This document shows positions 27,400 to 35,946 of a stretch of DNA of 57,814 nt, piece after piece. This DNA is from Polyangiaceae bacterium (GTDB lineage: Bacteria > Myxococcota_A > Polyangia > Polyangiales > Polyangiaceae), in the NCBI GenBank assembly GCA_029261965.1, contig JAJDAH010000095.1, positions 1 through 57,814 of the forward strand, read 5' to 3'. The notes below the pieces were generated by a model that was not told where the DNA came from, did not search any database, and worked only from the letters and a program-made list of their open reading frames with translations. The translations under genes were made by a program, and so were the position numbers. The first letter of the stretch is position 1, and every line of letters begins with the position of its first letter.

Positions 27400-28359
27400 A
27401 TGAAAAAGACGCTCATCGGGCTCCTCCTGGCAGGCCTGTGCCTCACTCCCGCGCATGTCGCTTGGGCACAACCTGACGACGAAGAGGGCGAAGAAGAAGG
27501 CGAAGGCGAAGAGGGCGAAGAAGAAGAAGGCGAAGAAGGCGAAGAAGAGGGCGAAGAAGGCGAAGAGGGCGAAGAGGGCGAAGAAGAAGGCATCGAGGGT
27601 ATCGAAGAAGGCGAAGGCCTCGACGACATCTGCGAGATCGACCCCGACGCCTGCCCGAAAGTCGATTTCGACAAAGAGGCCGCGAGAAGCCTCAAAGAAG
27701 AAATCTACGCCGTCCAGCAGATCTTCGCGCTTCGGGTTCGCCGAGTGGAGCTCCAGCCGTACTGGGCGATCACCCTCAACGATCCGTTCGTTAGCCACCC
27801 CGCACCGGGGCTGGCGCTCAACTACTGGATCACCAACGTCATGGCCGTTGGTGTCAACGGTCAGTGGTACCAGGGCCTCAACAGCATCAGCGACTTCAAC
27901 GCAGATGTCCGCCGCGCTGCTCGTGTCGGCATCCCGTTGAGCGTCTATCGCTGGAACGCGAACCTCAACTTCACCTACGTGCCAGCGTTCGGAAAGTTCG
28001 CGGGGTTCGGCGACTTCATCTTCCAGTACGACGCCTATCTCGTCGGTGGTGTCGGCGCGATTCAGACCAAGCCGATCGCGGTCATCGATCCCGACAACCG
28101 CAACTTCGACTACGAGACGAACGTTGCTTTCAACGCGGGCTTGGGTCTTCGCATCCTGTTCACCCGCTGGTTCGCCGCGATCGTCGAGGTGCGGGACTAC
28201 ATCTTCCTCGACGACCTCGAAAATACCGAAGTCGACCCGGTCAACCCGCAGGATCCCTCGACATGGTTCGGTGACTCGAAGATCACGAACAACGTGCAGG
28301 TCCAATTCGGACTCGCGATCTTCATCCCCTTCTCGTTCGAATATCGGTTGCCGAAGTGA
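27400..28359 (+). CDS. Outer-membrane beta-barrel protein with long acidic tail (GltA/GltB-like)
   Basis: 319 residues. The signal peptide ends near AWAQ, followed by a Glu/Gly tail of about 50 residues encoded by a purine minisatellite. A short Cys-containing segment (ICEIDPDACPKVD) precedes the barrel. The barrel part alternates aromatic and polar residues (VELQPYWAITLNDPFV, NYWITNVMAVGVNGQW) and ends in strand-like IPFSFEYRLPK. This is the myxobacterial outer-membrane barrel family that includes GltA/GltB. The next gene is a clear relative, the order expected for GltA-GltB or NfsA-NfsB. Proposed role: outer-membrane anchor of the Glt-like complex encoded at 1-20.7 kb. Confidence 0.88.
   Translation: MKKTLIGLLLAGLCLTPAHVAWAQPDDEEGEEEGEGEEGEEEEGEEGEEEGEEGEEGEEGEEEGIEGIEEGEGLDDICEIDPDACPKVDFDKEAARSLKEEIYAVQQIFALRVRRVELQPYWAITLNDPFVSHPAPGLALNYWITNVMAVGVNGQWYQGLNSISDFNADVRRAARVGIPLSVYRWNANLNFTYVPAFGKFAGFGDFIFQYDAYLVGGVGAIQTKPIAVIDPDNRNFDYETNVAFNAGLGLRILFTRWFAAIVEVRDYIFLDDLENTEVDPVNPQDPSTWFGDSKITNNVQVQFGLAIFIPFSFEYRLPK
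27480..27592 (+). repeat. Purine-rich minisatellite coding a Glu/Gly tract
   Basis: About 113 bases built from GGCGAAGAA/GGCGAAGAG-type units. They encode alternating E/G runs at the start of the mature first barrel protein. Unit number could change by slippage without shifting the frame, because units are multiples of three. Confidence 0.85.
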
Positions 28360-28376
28360 TGGGCACAGGGAAAACG

Positions 28377-29291
28377 ATGCGCAGCACGAGCAAAACGAGA
28401 ACGGCACGACGGTTCCTGGCAGGGCTCGTCGCGGGGTTTGCGTTGTTGGCGGCGACCGAAAAGCCCGCTGACGCGCAGGAGATCTTGCTCACCGGCCCGC
28501 TCGCCGGCGCTCCGGCGGTTCGGAAGCTCCGCCTCTACCGCGAGGGGCGCTTCGAAATCGCACCCACGTTCAGCTTCACGCTACTCGACGAGTACAAGCG
28601 GCAGATCATGCCGGGCATCAAGCTGAACTACAACTTCACCGACTGGATCGCGGTGGGGCTCTGGGGTTCATTCGGTCTGATCGACCCCCTCAATCTCGAC
28701 ACCGACCTGTCGAAGCGGATTCAACGAGTCAGCGCGCAGAACCCGAACGGTGACTTTTTCGTTCCGGACAATCGGGACCCGCAGCGTCTTCTGACGCGGG
28801 TAAACCTGAGCCCGGACTTCACCGAACAGACCGGAACGATCGATTTCATCATCGCGCCGCAGCTGACCCTCATTCCTTTCCGAGGAAAGCTCGCGCTGTT
28901 CCAGAGCATCTACGTCGACACGGATCTGCACTTCTTCGTCGGACCGGCGATCGTCGCGCTCAGCGAACGTGCCTCCTGCAGCCCGACGACTTCGCCGTGT
29001 TTTCTCGAAGCCAACGCAGGTGCGTTCGATACCGCTTCGCGTATCACGGCTACCGGCACCTTCGGGCTCGGGTTCTCGTTCTTCGTGAACAAGTGGAACT
29101 CGTTCGGGTTCGACTACCGAATCACGCCGTTCAAGCGCAACACCGGCGGCTTCGACATCGCTGGCGGCGGGCCAGGCGACCAGTTCCCCGATCTCGCGGT
29201 CAACTCCAAGGACCGCGAGCTCATCATCAACCAGATGATCTCGGTGCAGTGGAGCTTCTTCCTGCCGACCGAGTATCGCATCAGCGAATAG
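28377..29291 (+). CDS. Outer-membrane beta-barrel protein, second of a pair (GltB/GltA-like)
   Basis: 304 residues from the ATG at 28377, preceded by an ACAGGGA site. An ATG at 28359 overlapping the upstream stop (TGATG), or a GTG at 28356, is possible and would add six or seven residues. The signal peptide ends near ADAQ. The mature protein is barrel-like (GRFEIAPTFSFTLLDEY, LNYNFTDWIAVGLWGSFG) and ends WSFFLPTEYRISE, parallel to the ending of the first barrel. It lacks the acidic tail. Two cysteines sit in a likely loop. Same family as the upstream gene and very probably cotranscribed with it. Confidence 0.87.
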   Translation: MRSTSKTRTARRFLAGLVAGFALLAATEKPADAQEILLTGPLAGAPAVRKLRLYREGRFEIAPTFSFTLLDEYKRQIMPGIKLNYNFTDWIAVGLWGSFGLIDPLNLDTDLSKRIQRVSAQNPNGDFFVPDNRDPQRLLTRVNLSPDFTEQTGTIDFIIAPQLTLIPFRGKLALFQSIYVDTDLHFFVGPAIVALSERASCSPTTSPCFLEANAGAFDTASRITATGTFGLGFSFFVNKWNSFGFDYRITPFKRNTGGFDIAGGGPGDQFPDLAVNSKDRELIINQMISVQWSFFLPTEYRISE

Positions 29292-29356
29292 CCGACGACT
29301 TCACGTTGCGACGGCAGCTTCGTCGTTACGCCCGTCAAAGCGTCAAGTCGAGTTCC

Positions 29357-30106
29357 TCAGGCAGGAACGACGCGGCCACCGTCGAGACGGTAGTCGGGCG
29401 GAAGCGCATCAGCACAGTCCTCGCGTAGGTCCTCCGGGACTTCCCAGCTCTTGTTGATGAAACCCTGAGCGATGCGGTTCTTGACCCGCAAGCTCTCTTC
29501 CTCACCAAGCGCAGCGACGAGCGCGGGCACGCTCGCGTCGAGCTTCATGGCAAAGACGGTATCCACGGCCGCAAATCGAACCGGCTCAGACGCGTCCTCG
29601 ACGAACGGCTCGACGGCAACACGCACTTCGTCATTGGCGAACTCGCTCAGCATCTTGATGAGCTGAATCTTCGGCTCGGGGTTTCGCACGTACTCGGTGT
29701 CGAACTGGTCGAGCACCGCCAAAACCTCGTCGTAGTACCGATCTTCGTCGGCGATACCCTTGAGCGCCTTGAGCGGCCAGGTGAGGCTTTCAGCCTTCTT
29801 GCAGTACGCACGGATCGGCTCGAGCGCGGCGTCGCCCGAAGCGATTATCCCGCGGCAGGCGCTCTCCTTCTCGTCCTGATCGGTGATCGACGGCTCCATC
29901 GTCCAGTTGAAACGCGCGAGCAGGATCGCCGCCGCTTCGCCGGTGCCCATTTTCCCGAGCTCTTCGATCGCCTCCTGGCGGTCGAAGTTCTGAGTCATCT
30001 TGTTCCCGACGAGCTTGGCGTAGCGCGCGAGCTCGCGGCTGCTCGCTTTCTTCGGCGCCTTCTCGGCACCTTTGTCGCCGCCCTTGAATATGTCGAACAG
30101 GCCCAT
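29357..30106 (-). CDS. HEAT-repeat protein, cytoplasmic
   Basis: 249 residues with no signal peptide. The N-terminus MGLFDIFKGGDKG is a short motif common in cytoplasmic proteins of unknown role. HEAT-like repeats cover about 40-225 (RQEAIEELGKMGTGEAAAIL, VRFAAVDTVFAMKLDASVPALV). No catalytic motif. The gene is convergent with the barrel operon, 65 bases apart; a CGACG...CGTCG inverted repeat at about 29309-29326 may act as a weak shared terminator. Function unknown. Confidence 0.85.
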   Translation of the reverse strand: MGLFDIFKGGDKGAEKAPKKASSRELARYAKLVGNKMTQNFDRQEAIEELGKMGTGEAAAILLARFNWTMEPSITDQDEKESACRGIIASGDAALEPIRAYCKKAESLTWPLKALKGIADEDRYYDEVLAVLDQFDTEYVRNPEPKIQLIKMLSEFANDEVRVAVEPFVEDASEPVRFAAVDTVFAMKLDASVPALVAALGEEESLRVKNRIAQGFINKSWEVPEDLREDCADALPPDYRLDGGRVVPA

Positions 30107-30275
30107 GAGCGGTGGGGCTTATAGCAGGCCGGGAGCCCCCGGCTAACAATCGTTGTCGGAAACCAGGATTGACCCACCGGGGGGTTGGGCCGCAAACCCG
30201 ATGCCAGCGCCTACTCGTCCCCTGGATCTGTGTCCCGGTTCTTTCCAGAGTGTGGTGGACTCCTGCTCCACCACA

Positions 30276-31442
30276 CTAGCCGTCGTAGCCCGCCGCGGAT
30301 GGGGGTCGCGACGGTCGGCCGGCTTCGTCGGTTTCCGCGACATCCATGAAGGCGTTCAGGAGGGAGTTGATCCTCGTCACCAGCCCACCGAGCTCGGGAT
30401 GCTCGAGCTCGAAGCGAAGGTTGGCCTTCCCGTTGATGATCTGCAGGAGGCCGTCTTCGATCTCTTCCACCGGTCGCGAGATGTAGTTGCCGAGAAGCAT
30501 TCCACCAACCACGACCAACACGAGTGCAAAACCGGCCACGGCGAGCACCGGCCAGAGCAGGCCAGCCACGCTCGGCACCAGCGACGACGGGACCGCCGCC
30601 AGAATCACCGTCGGTGTCTCGGAATAGCCCATGAGCGGAGCTGCGGCGAGCAAGAGGCCCTCGGGAGCGCCATCGAGCACGGTCGCGTTTCCGCTCTTCA
30701 TCGTCGCGATAGCGCCCTGCGCCACCGTGGCATCGTTCGCCGCGGCAACGACCTCACCTTGGGCGTTGGCACTCTTGGCGACGACTTCTAGCTTGTCCGT
30801 TGCGGGCACACCCAATACGAGCTGCCGATCGCTGGTCATCTCACTCGTTCGCGACAATCTCTCGTCGTTCAACGGAGTGCCCATGACGAGGGCACCGAGC
30901 ACTTCACCGCCTTCGCCGCGGACAGGGGCGTAACTGACCAGTAGCTGCTCTTCGCGCTCGCGACTCAGCCACATCGCGCTCATGGTGCGACCGGACTTGA
31001 TCGCCTTCATGAGCGAGTCATACGCCTCGCCCGTCTTGTCCCCGCGCATCAGATTCGAGCCGTTTCGCCCGAGGGCGGTACCGCTCTTGTCGACGAACAA
31101 AACCAGGGCGGGAGCCATTTTCGCGAACAGGGGGTCGTTGCTTGCTGCCCCGTGGATGGTGTTGGCTTGCTCGGTCGCCCCCTCGTTCCGGGCGCGTTCC
31201 GTGCCTGCTTGGAAGACGCTCTGGACCTCCTCGGTGAGGGCCTTCTCATTGAGCCAGCGTTCGCTCCTGAGCGCGTCCAACTCGAGCACGGCGTTGGCCG
31301 CTCGAATGGCGCGCTCGGCGTCGCTTTGCGCTTGTCGGGGGTTGGCGACGACGTCGCCGAGAGTCGTGAACAGGAGCCCAAAGGACAGGATCCCGACCAA
31401 AAGGACGATTCCGCCGTTGACGATGATGATTTTCCAGCGCAT
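30276..31442 (-). CDS. Membrane sensor with periplasmic domain and HAMP-like segment, no output domain
   Basis: 388 residues from the ATG at 31442 (GGGGAGAGG site; a start 22 codons earlier is rejected). Membrane helices lie at about 8-28 and about 290-318. The region between them is a periplasmic domain with cache-like features (LVLFVDKSGTALGRNGSN, EREEQLLVSYAPVRGEGGEVLGALVMGTPL). A HAMP-like segment (YISRPVEEIEDGLLQIINGK) follows, then about 30 further residues. No methyl-accepting, kinase or cyclase domain is present. Probably a receptor half that talks to another protein. It shares this architecture with the 243-aa protein at 22.3 kb. Confidence 0.83.
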   Translation of the reverse strand: MRWKIIIVNGGIVLLVGILSFGLLFTTLGDVVANPRQAQSDAERAIRAANAVLELDALRSERWLNEKALTEEVQSVFQAGTERARNEGATEQANTIHGAASNDPLFAKMAPALVLFVDKSGTALGRNGSNLMRGDKTGEAYDSLMKAIKSGRTMSAMWLSREREEQLLVSYAPVRGEGGEVLGALVMGTPLNDERLSRTSEMTSDRQLVLGVPATDKLEVVAKSANAQGEVVAAANDATVAQGAIATMKSGNATVLDGAPEGLLLAAAPLMGYSETPTVILAAVPSSLVPSVAGLLWPVLAVAGFALVLVVVGGMLLGNYISRPVEEIEDGLLQIINGKANLRFELEHPELGGLVTRINSLLNAFMDVAETDEAGRPSRPPSAAGYDG

Positions 31443-31571
31443 TCGAGGCCTCTCCCCATCCAAGCTGCGGCAGCCCGAGCCCCCAGAGGGCCGGTTTGCC
31501 GTTATCAATCCCGCTTGCAGCGCGTTCGGCGCGGCGCGAGGTTAACACTCAGCCCGCCGGATCGGAACGAA

Positions 31572-32606
31572 ATGCCGAATATCCTTGCTGTAGTCGACGA
31601 TCCGCTGTTCGACCAGCATCGGGCATCGTCGGAGCACCCCGAGCGACCCGAGCGGCTGGGCGCGGCCCGCTCGGCGCTCGGGACGTCCGGGCTCCAACTG
31701 CTACAGGACCGCCTGTCGCCGCGTGACGCCAGTGACGAGGAGCTGCTGCGTGTGCACGACGGGAGCTATGTCGAGCTTCTCGGCCAAACGGCCGGCGAAA
31801 GCGGCTACCACGACCCGGACACCTACTTCGCACCCGCCTCGAGCGCCGCGGCGCGACGCGCCGCCGGTGGCGCCGTCGGGATGACCGAAACGCTCTTGTC
31901 GGGAGAAGCGGACTATGGCCTCGCCCTTCTGCGGCCGCCGGGACACCACGCCCGGCCGAAAACCGCGATGGGCTTCTGTCTACTCAACAACGTCGCCGTG
32001 GCGGCGGCGCATGCTCGTGCCGGCGGTGCGGATCGAGTCCTGGTGCTGGACTGGGACGTCCACCACGGCAACGGAACGCAAGAGATGTTCTACGCGGATC
32101 CCGCCGTACTCTACGTCTCCCTGCACCAGTGGCCCTTCTATCCCGGCAGCGGTGCCGCGTCGGAAGTCGGCACCGGAGACGGCCGCGGGTTCACGGTCAA
32201 CGTCCCGTTGTCACCGGGCGCCACCGACGACGTCTATGTCGCAGCGTTCGAGCGACTGCTTTCGCCCGTCACCCGGCAATTCGATCCGGATCTCGTGCTC
32301 GTCAGCGCGGGCTTCGACGCGCACGAGCGCGATCCCCTTGCTTCGATGAGCTTGAGCGACGCCGGCTACGCGAGAATGCTCGAGAAGCTAGTGGAGGCGA
32401 TCCCCCGGGGCGCTGCCGGCCGGCTCGGCCTCGTTCTCGAGGGAGGCTACGACCTCGTGGGCCTTCAGGGCTCCCTCGGCGCCACCCTCGTCGCGCTGGG
32501 GTCGGATCCGGCGCCCACGAGCGGCTCACCCGCCGCCCTCGGTCGCCACGAAGCGGACCTCGTGCGAGCGGTCGAGGCCCAGCGCCCTTACTGGGAGCTC
32601 GAATGA
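31572..32606 (+). CDS. Histone deacetylase / acetoin-utilisation (AcuC) family hydrolase
   Basis: 344 residues from the ATG at 31572; a longer open frame begins inside the divergent sensor gene and is rejected. Zn-hydrolase motifs are intact: RPPGHHA (about residue 120), DWDVHHGNGTQ (about 160), SAGFDAHERDP (about 245) and EGGYDL near the end. It is therefore expected to remove acetyl groups from lysines or from small molecules such as polyamines. The bacterial substrate cannot be read from sequence. Followed by tRNA-His. Confidence 0.93.
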   Translation: MPNILAVVDDPLFDQHRASSEHPERPERLGAARSALGTSGLQLLQDRLSPRDASDEELLRVHDGSYVELLGQTAGESGYHDPDTYFAPASSAAARRAAGGAVGMTETLLSGEADYGLALLRPPGHHARPKTAMGFCLLNNVAVAAAHARAGGADRVLVLDWDVHHGNGTQEMFYADPAVLYVSLHQWPFYPGSGAASEVGTGDGRGFTVNVPLSPGATDDVYVAAFERLLSPVTRQFDPDLVLVSAGFDAHERDPLASMSLSDAGYARMLEKLVEAIPRGAAGRLGLVLEGGYDLVGLQGSLGATLVALGSDPAPTSGSPAALGRHEADLVRAVEAQRPYWELE

Positions 32607-32696
32607 AGCCCAGAAAGGGCCTTGACCGAGCGTTGAGACGTCCCGTACATGGTCGCTGCCTCATCGCTCGGAATCGGACATAGTTGAGGCCCCCCT

Positions 32697-32772
32697 GGTG
32701 GGTGTAGCTCAGTGGTAGAGCACTGGATTGTGGCTCCAGTTGTCGGGGGTTCAATTCCCCTCACTCACCCCA
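32697..32772 (+). tRNA. tRNA-His (anticodon GTG)
   Basis: Full cloverleaf: acceptor GTGGGTG pairs with CACTCAC (one G-U), D-arm GCTC AGTGGTA GAGC, anticodon arm CTGGA TTGTGGC TCCAG, T-arm GGGG TTCAATT CCCC. The extra G at 32697 can be the G-1 typical of tRNA-His, opposite C73. CCA is encoded at 32770-32772. Confidence 0.97.
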
Positions 32773-32812
32773 GTATCTCGGTGACCATCGGCGGCCCTCG
32801 TCTTCGGCGCTC

Positions 32813-34009
32813 ATGACGGACCAGAAGAACCTTCCTCCTGCCGGCGGCTCGGCCGCCGTCGTTCACGGCATCGAAACGCTCGCAATTCACGCCGGCCAAC
32901 CCGCCGACCCCGCGACCGGCGCGGTGATGACACCCATCGTCACGAGCGCCACCTTCGCGCAGTCCGAGCCCGGAAAACCCGACCGCTTCGAGTATTCGCG
33001 CAGCGGCAACCCGACGCGCGCGGCCCTCGAGGCGTGCGTGGCGGCGCTCGAAGGTGGCCGACACGGTTTTGCCTTCGCGAGTGGGAGCGCAGCGACGATG
33101 AGCTTGCTGCACACCCTTCGCCCCGGCGACGAGGTGATTTCAGGAGACGACGTCTACGGCGGCACGTTTCGAATGCTCGACAAAGTGCTGGCGCCGCTCG
33201 GCGTTCGAAGTCGGTTCGTCGACATGCGCCAGCTGTCGAGCATTTCCGACGCGTTCACCGACGCCACACGCCTCGTGTGGCTCGAGACCCCGACCAATCC
33301 GACGCTCAAGCTCTTCGACATCGGCGCCGTTTGCGACATCGCGAAGAGACGCAGCGTACCGGTGGTCGTCGACAACACCTTCGCCTCCCCAGTCCTGCAG
33401 CGTCCACTCGACTTCGGGGCGACCGCCGTCGTGCATTCGACGACGAAGTACATCAACGGTCACTCGGACGTCGTCGGCGGAATGCTCGTTACCGACGACG
33501 ACGAGCTCGCCGAGCGCGTCGGGTTCCTTCAGAACGCCATCGGGGCCGTGCCGAGCCCCATTGATTGTTATTTGGTTCTGCGCGGGATCAAGACGCTCCC
33601 CATCCGCATGCGCCGGCACTCCGAGAGCGCAACTGAGCTCGCACGCCGCCTGGAAAAGTCACCGAAGGTCGCTCGGGTCGTCTACCCCGGCTTGCCGAGC
33701 CACGAAGCCTACGAGCTGTGCCGGCGCCAAATGAAGGGCCCCGGAGGCATGATCAGCGTCGAGCTCGAGGGGGGCCTCGACGCGGCCCGGCGCTTTCTCA
33801 GCTCGCTCGAAATCTTCACCCTGGCCGAGAGCCTCGGCGGGGTCGAATCCCTGGCTGAGCACCCGGCGCTGATGACCCACGCCTCGGTTCCCGAGCCGAC
33901 CCGACAGCAGCTCGGCATCACGGACGGGCTGGTGCGCCTTTCGGTCGGTCTCGAGGGATTGGAGGACCTCTGGGACGATCTGAGCCAAGCTTTGGGGCGA
34001 ATCGGCTGA
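32813..34009 (+). CDS. PLP-dependent cystathionine gamma-synthase/lyase family enzyme
   Basis: 398 residues. Family motifs: YSRSGNPTR (61-69), DDVYGGTFR (112-120), the PLP-binding HSTTKYINGHSD with Lys212, and the C-terminal VRLSVGLEGLEDL. These define the trans-sulfuration fold (MetB/MetC/CTH type) that makes or splits cystathionine from homoserine esters, cysteine or homocysteine. Synthase and gamma-lyase cannot be told apart by eye, so no symbol is given. It stands alone after tRNA-His; the start has no clear ribosome site. Confidence 0.93.
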   Translation: MTDQKNLPPAGGSAAVVHGIETLAIHAGQPADPATGAVMTPIVTSATFAQSEPGKPDRFEYSRSGNPTRAALEACVAALEGGRHGFAFASGSAATMSLLHTLRPGDEVISGDDVYGGTFRMLDKVLAPLGVRSRFVDMRQLSSISDAFTDATRLVWLETPTNPTLKLFDIGAVCDIAKRRSVPVVVDNTFASPVLQRPLDFGATAVVHSTTKYINGHSDVVGGMLVTDDDELAERVGFLQNAIGAVPSPIDCYLVLRGIKTLPIRMRRHSESATELARRLEKSPKVARVVYPGLPSHEAYELCRRQMKGPGGMISVELEGGLDAARRFLSSLEIFTLAESLGGVESLAEHPALMTHASVPEPTRQQLGITDGLVRLSVGLEGLEDLWDDLSQALGRIG

Positions 34010-34015
34010 ACCCGT

Positions 34016-34045
34016 TTGATCGGGCTCGACAGATTGTTCTACAAC
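34016..34045 (+). promoter_or_regulatory. Sigma70-type promoter for a small lipoprotein gene
   Basis: TTGATC (34016-34021), an 18-base spacer, then TACAAC (34040-34045). It uses the same -35 hexamer and spacer length as the promoter at 27275. The coding start lies about 45 bases downstream with an AAAGGA site. Confidence 0.45.
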
Positions 34046-34089
34046 CAGACCGGGCCGCCCTCCGGGGGGACCAGCGAAAGGATTCTTCA

Positions 34090-34653
34090 ATGACTCGTCG
34101 TGTTGTGGGTGCGAGCGCGGCTCTGGTACTGGCTCTCGGAGCCGCTGGCTGCAGCGACACGCCTGCGTTGCCGCCGCAGGGGGCATTCAACATCCAGCTC
34201 CGGGGTGGCAACGAGTGTGGCGCCTCGACGACCACCGCAAACCTCGGCACTCCCGTGCCGAACGATGTGCGAGTCATCGATGGCGAGGAAACTGCCACGG
34301 TCACCTGCGAAGTCGTCCAGGAGGACAACGGGAGCTTCCGAGTCAACGGCTCGATGGGCCGACGCGGTGGCAACACACTCACGATCGGGCTGCAGACGCC
34401 CTTAGCCCCGGGGGGTTCGGTCAGCGCGAACATCAGCTCGTTCATCCTCCCGGTCGACAACCTGCAAAGCGACCCCGCAACGCCATGCATCGTCAGCGTG
34501 GAGCCGGGCTTCAATCGCGGCGGCAACTTCGGGGTTCAGCCCGGCGCGATCTTCGCCGGCTTCACCTGCGAGCGGTTCGTCGATCCCCGAAGCCCGTCAC
34601 GCCTCTGCGAGGCCGAGGGCACGTTCATCTTCGAGAACTGCACGGGCCTCTGA
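34090..34653 (+). CDS. Small lipoprotein, unknown function
   Basis: 187 residues with an AAAGGATTC site. The signal peptide ends in the lipobox GAAGC. The mature protein is polar and beta-rich with five further cysteines (CGAST, VTCEV, PCIVS, FTCERF and a final ENCTGL), probably disulfide-linked. No known domain recognised. Its own promoter and flanking genes of unrelated function suggest a single-gene unit. Confidence 0.82.
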   Translation: MTRRVVGASAALVLALGAAGCSDTPALPPQGAFNIQLRGGNECGASTTTANLGTPVPNDVRVIDGEETATVTCEVVQEDNGSFRVNGSMGRRGGNTLTIGLQTPLAPGGSVSANISSFILPVDNLQSDPATPCIVSVEPGFNRGGNFGVQPGAIFAGFTCERFVDPRSPSRLCEAEGTFIFENCTGL

Positions 34654-34711
34654 CACCGCCACGCGGCGCTTGCGCCTGCAGCTCCGCTGCGGGTCGAGCG
34701 CCGTTCGCTGG

Positions 34712-35629
34712 TCAAGCGCCGCCAGGGCGTGACGGCGGGGGCTCGTCGACTGGCGCCGCAGCGGGCGGCGTCGGGTCGGTCGCCGCATCGATCGGGGGGG
34801 TTTTTGCCGCCCCTTCCAACGTCGCCGGAACGTCGGGGACTCGAATGGTCGTCGTTTTGGGAGAATCCTCTTCGATGCGCACCACCACCGCGGTGATGTT
34901 GTCTTCTCCGCCGTGTTCGTTAGCCATTCGAATCAGGGTGGAGCACGCCACCTCGAGATCCTCCTCCTCGAGCACCACGGCGAGGATCTCCTCGTCGCGC
35001 ATCATGCCGCTCAACCCGTCGGAGCACAGCACGTAGATGTCGCCAGCCTGCACGTCGTCACTTTGCAGATCCACCGTCACGTTGTCCTGCATTCCGAGCG
35101 CGCGGGTGATGACGTTCTTCGGAAGCTCCCCGCGCTGCTCGTCGGTGAGGTCGGGCATCGCCAAGAGGTAGTCGTTGACGAGAGAGTGGTCGCGGGTCAT
35201 CTGCGCGATCTGCCCATCTCGGACCCGGTACGCGCGGCTATCGCCGACGTGTCCGATGAACATCTTGTTCTTCGTCGGGCTGAACAATGCACCGACGACC
35301 GTGGTTCCCATTCCCTGGAGCTCTCGCGAACGAATGCTGCGCTCGAAGATCTGCCGGTTGGCAAGGCGGATCCCGGTGAGCAACCGGTTCTCCTCCTCGG
35401 AGAGGCGCGCATCGAAGTGAAACGGCCACGTCGCGTCGTCGTTGGCGGTCGCACGGAAGAACTCCGAGATCGACTCGGTGGCCATGTTGCTCGCCACGTC
35501 TCCCGCTCGGTGGCCCCCCATCCCGTCGGCGACGACGAAGAGTCGCTGTCCACCAAGCACGGTGTAGCTGTCCTCGTTGTGCTCTCTTTGGAGCCCGACG
35601 TCGGTTAGGCCTGCGGCAACCGCGCGCAT
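34712..35629 (-). CDS. PP2C-family Ser/Thr protein phosphatase
   Basis: 305 residues from the ATG at 35629. All PP2C motifs are present: RxxNEDS-type REHNEDS (metal), VVADGMGGHRAGDVAS, GTTVVGA, GHVGDSRAYRVRDG, LCSDGLSGMM and GGEDNITAVVV. A flexible Pro-rich tail of about 45 residues follows. It should remove phosphate from Ser/Thr of proteins and counter Hanks-type kinases, which are numerous in myxobacteria. An FHA protein that would read such phosphorylation is encoded at 11-13 kb, but a link is speculative. No paired kinase gene lies here. Confidence 0.95.
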   Translation of the reverse strand: MRAVAAGLTDVGLQREHNEDSYTVLGGQRLFVVADGMGGHRAGDVASNMATESISEFFRATANDDATWPFHFDARLSEEENRLLTGIRLANRQIFERSIRSRELQGMGTTVVGALFSPTKNKMFIGHVGDSRAYRVRDGQIAQMTRDHSLVNDYLLAMPDLTDEQRGELPKNVITRALGMQDNVTVDLQSDDVQAGDIYVLCSDGLSGMMRDEEILAVVLEEEDLEVACSTLIRMANEHGGEDNITAVVVRIEEDSPKTTTIRVPDVPATLEGAAKTPPIDAATDPTPPAAAPVDEPPPSRPGGA

Positions 35630-35946
35630 ACGCAAAACGTCCTAAAATACCGAGGGTTGTGGGTGCAGCACGCCCCGAAGTAGGCCGGGGTACTTAGAAT
35701 CTCGTGTGAGATGCGGTTGGTGTCAACTCCGGGGGCTTCCTGAAGCGCAGCCAGGGCGCGGTTTGGTCGATGATTCGGCGTGGAGTGACCCTCCAGGGCC
35801 GCGTTTGTCGCCATTTTTGCGAGTGTGCGGGTTCGTGGCGCCATCCAGGCGAGGGCGCCGCTATCGAAGAGCCAGTGCGCTGAAGGAAGAGCCATGGCGC
35901 TGGAGAGGGCATCCGCGCCTCCGGCACGCGCAGCGCCAGGCAAGCA
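35630..35946. other. Intergenic region between PP2C gene and frr
   Basis: About 315 bases. Short open frames here have no start signals or recognisable content. It contains the possible frr terminator at 35896-35939 and, near 35640-35650, an AT-rich TATTTT (minus strand) that could be a -10 element for the phosphatase gene without a clear -35 box. Confidence 0.55.
35896..35939 (-). terminator. Possible frr terminator
   Basis: An 8-base inverted repeat TGGCGCTG (35896-35903) / CAGCGCCA (35932-35939) with further GC pairing in the loop, just past the frr stop. The following minus-strand bases (GGCTCTTCCTTC) are pyrimidine-rich but not a true T-tract. Confidence 0.4.

Noticed and set aside
27480-27592. 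Minisatellite considered as a CRISPR array
   Set aside because: Units are short, contiguous and coding, with no spacers.
27388-28407. Phe-rich 339-codon frame antisense to the first barrel gene
   Set aside because: The Phe/Ala run is only the complement of the GAA/GGC minisatellite; the plus-strand signal peptide and barrel explain the region.
31152-31571. 140-codon N-terminal extension of the deacetylase-family frame
   Set aside because: It lies antisense in the divergent sensor gene; the family start matches the ATG at 31572.
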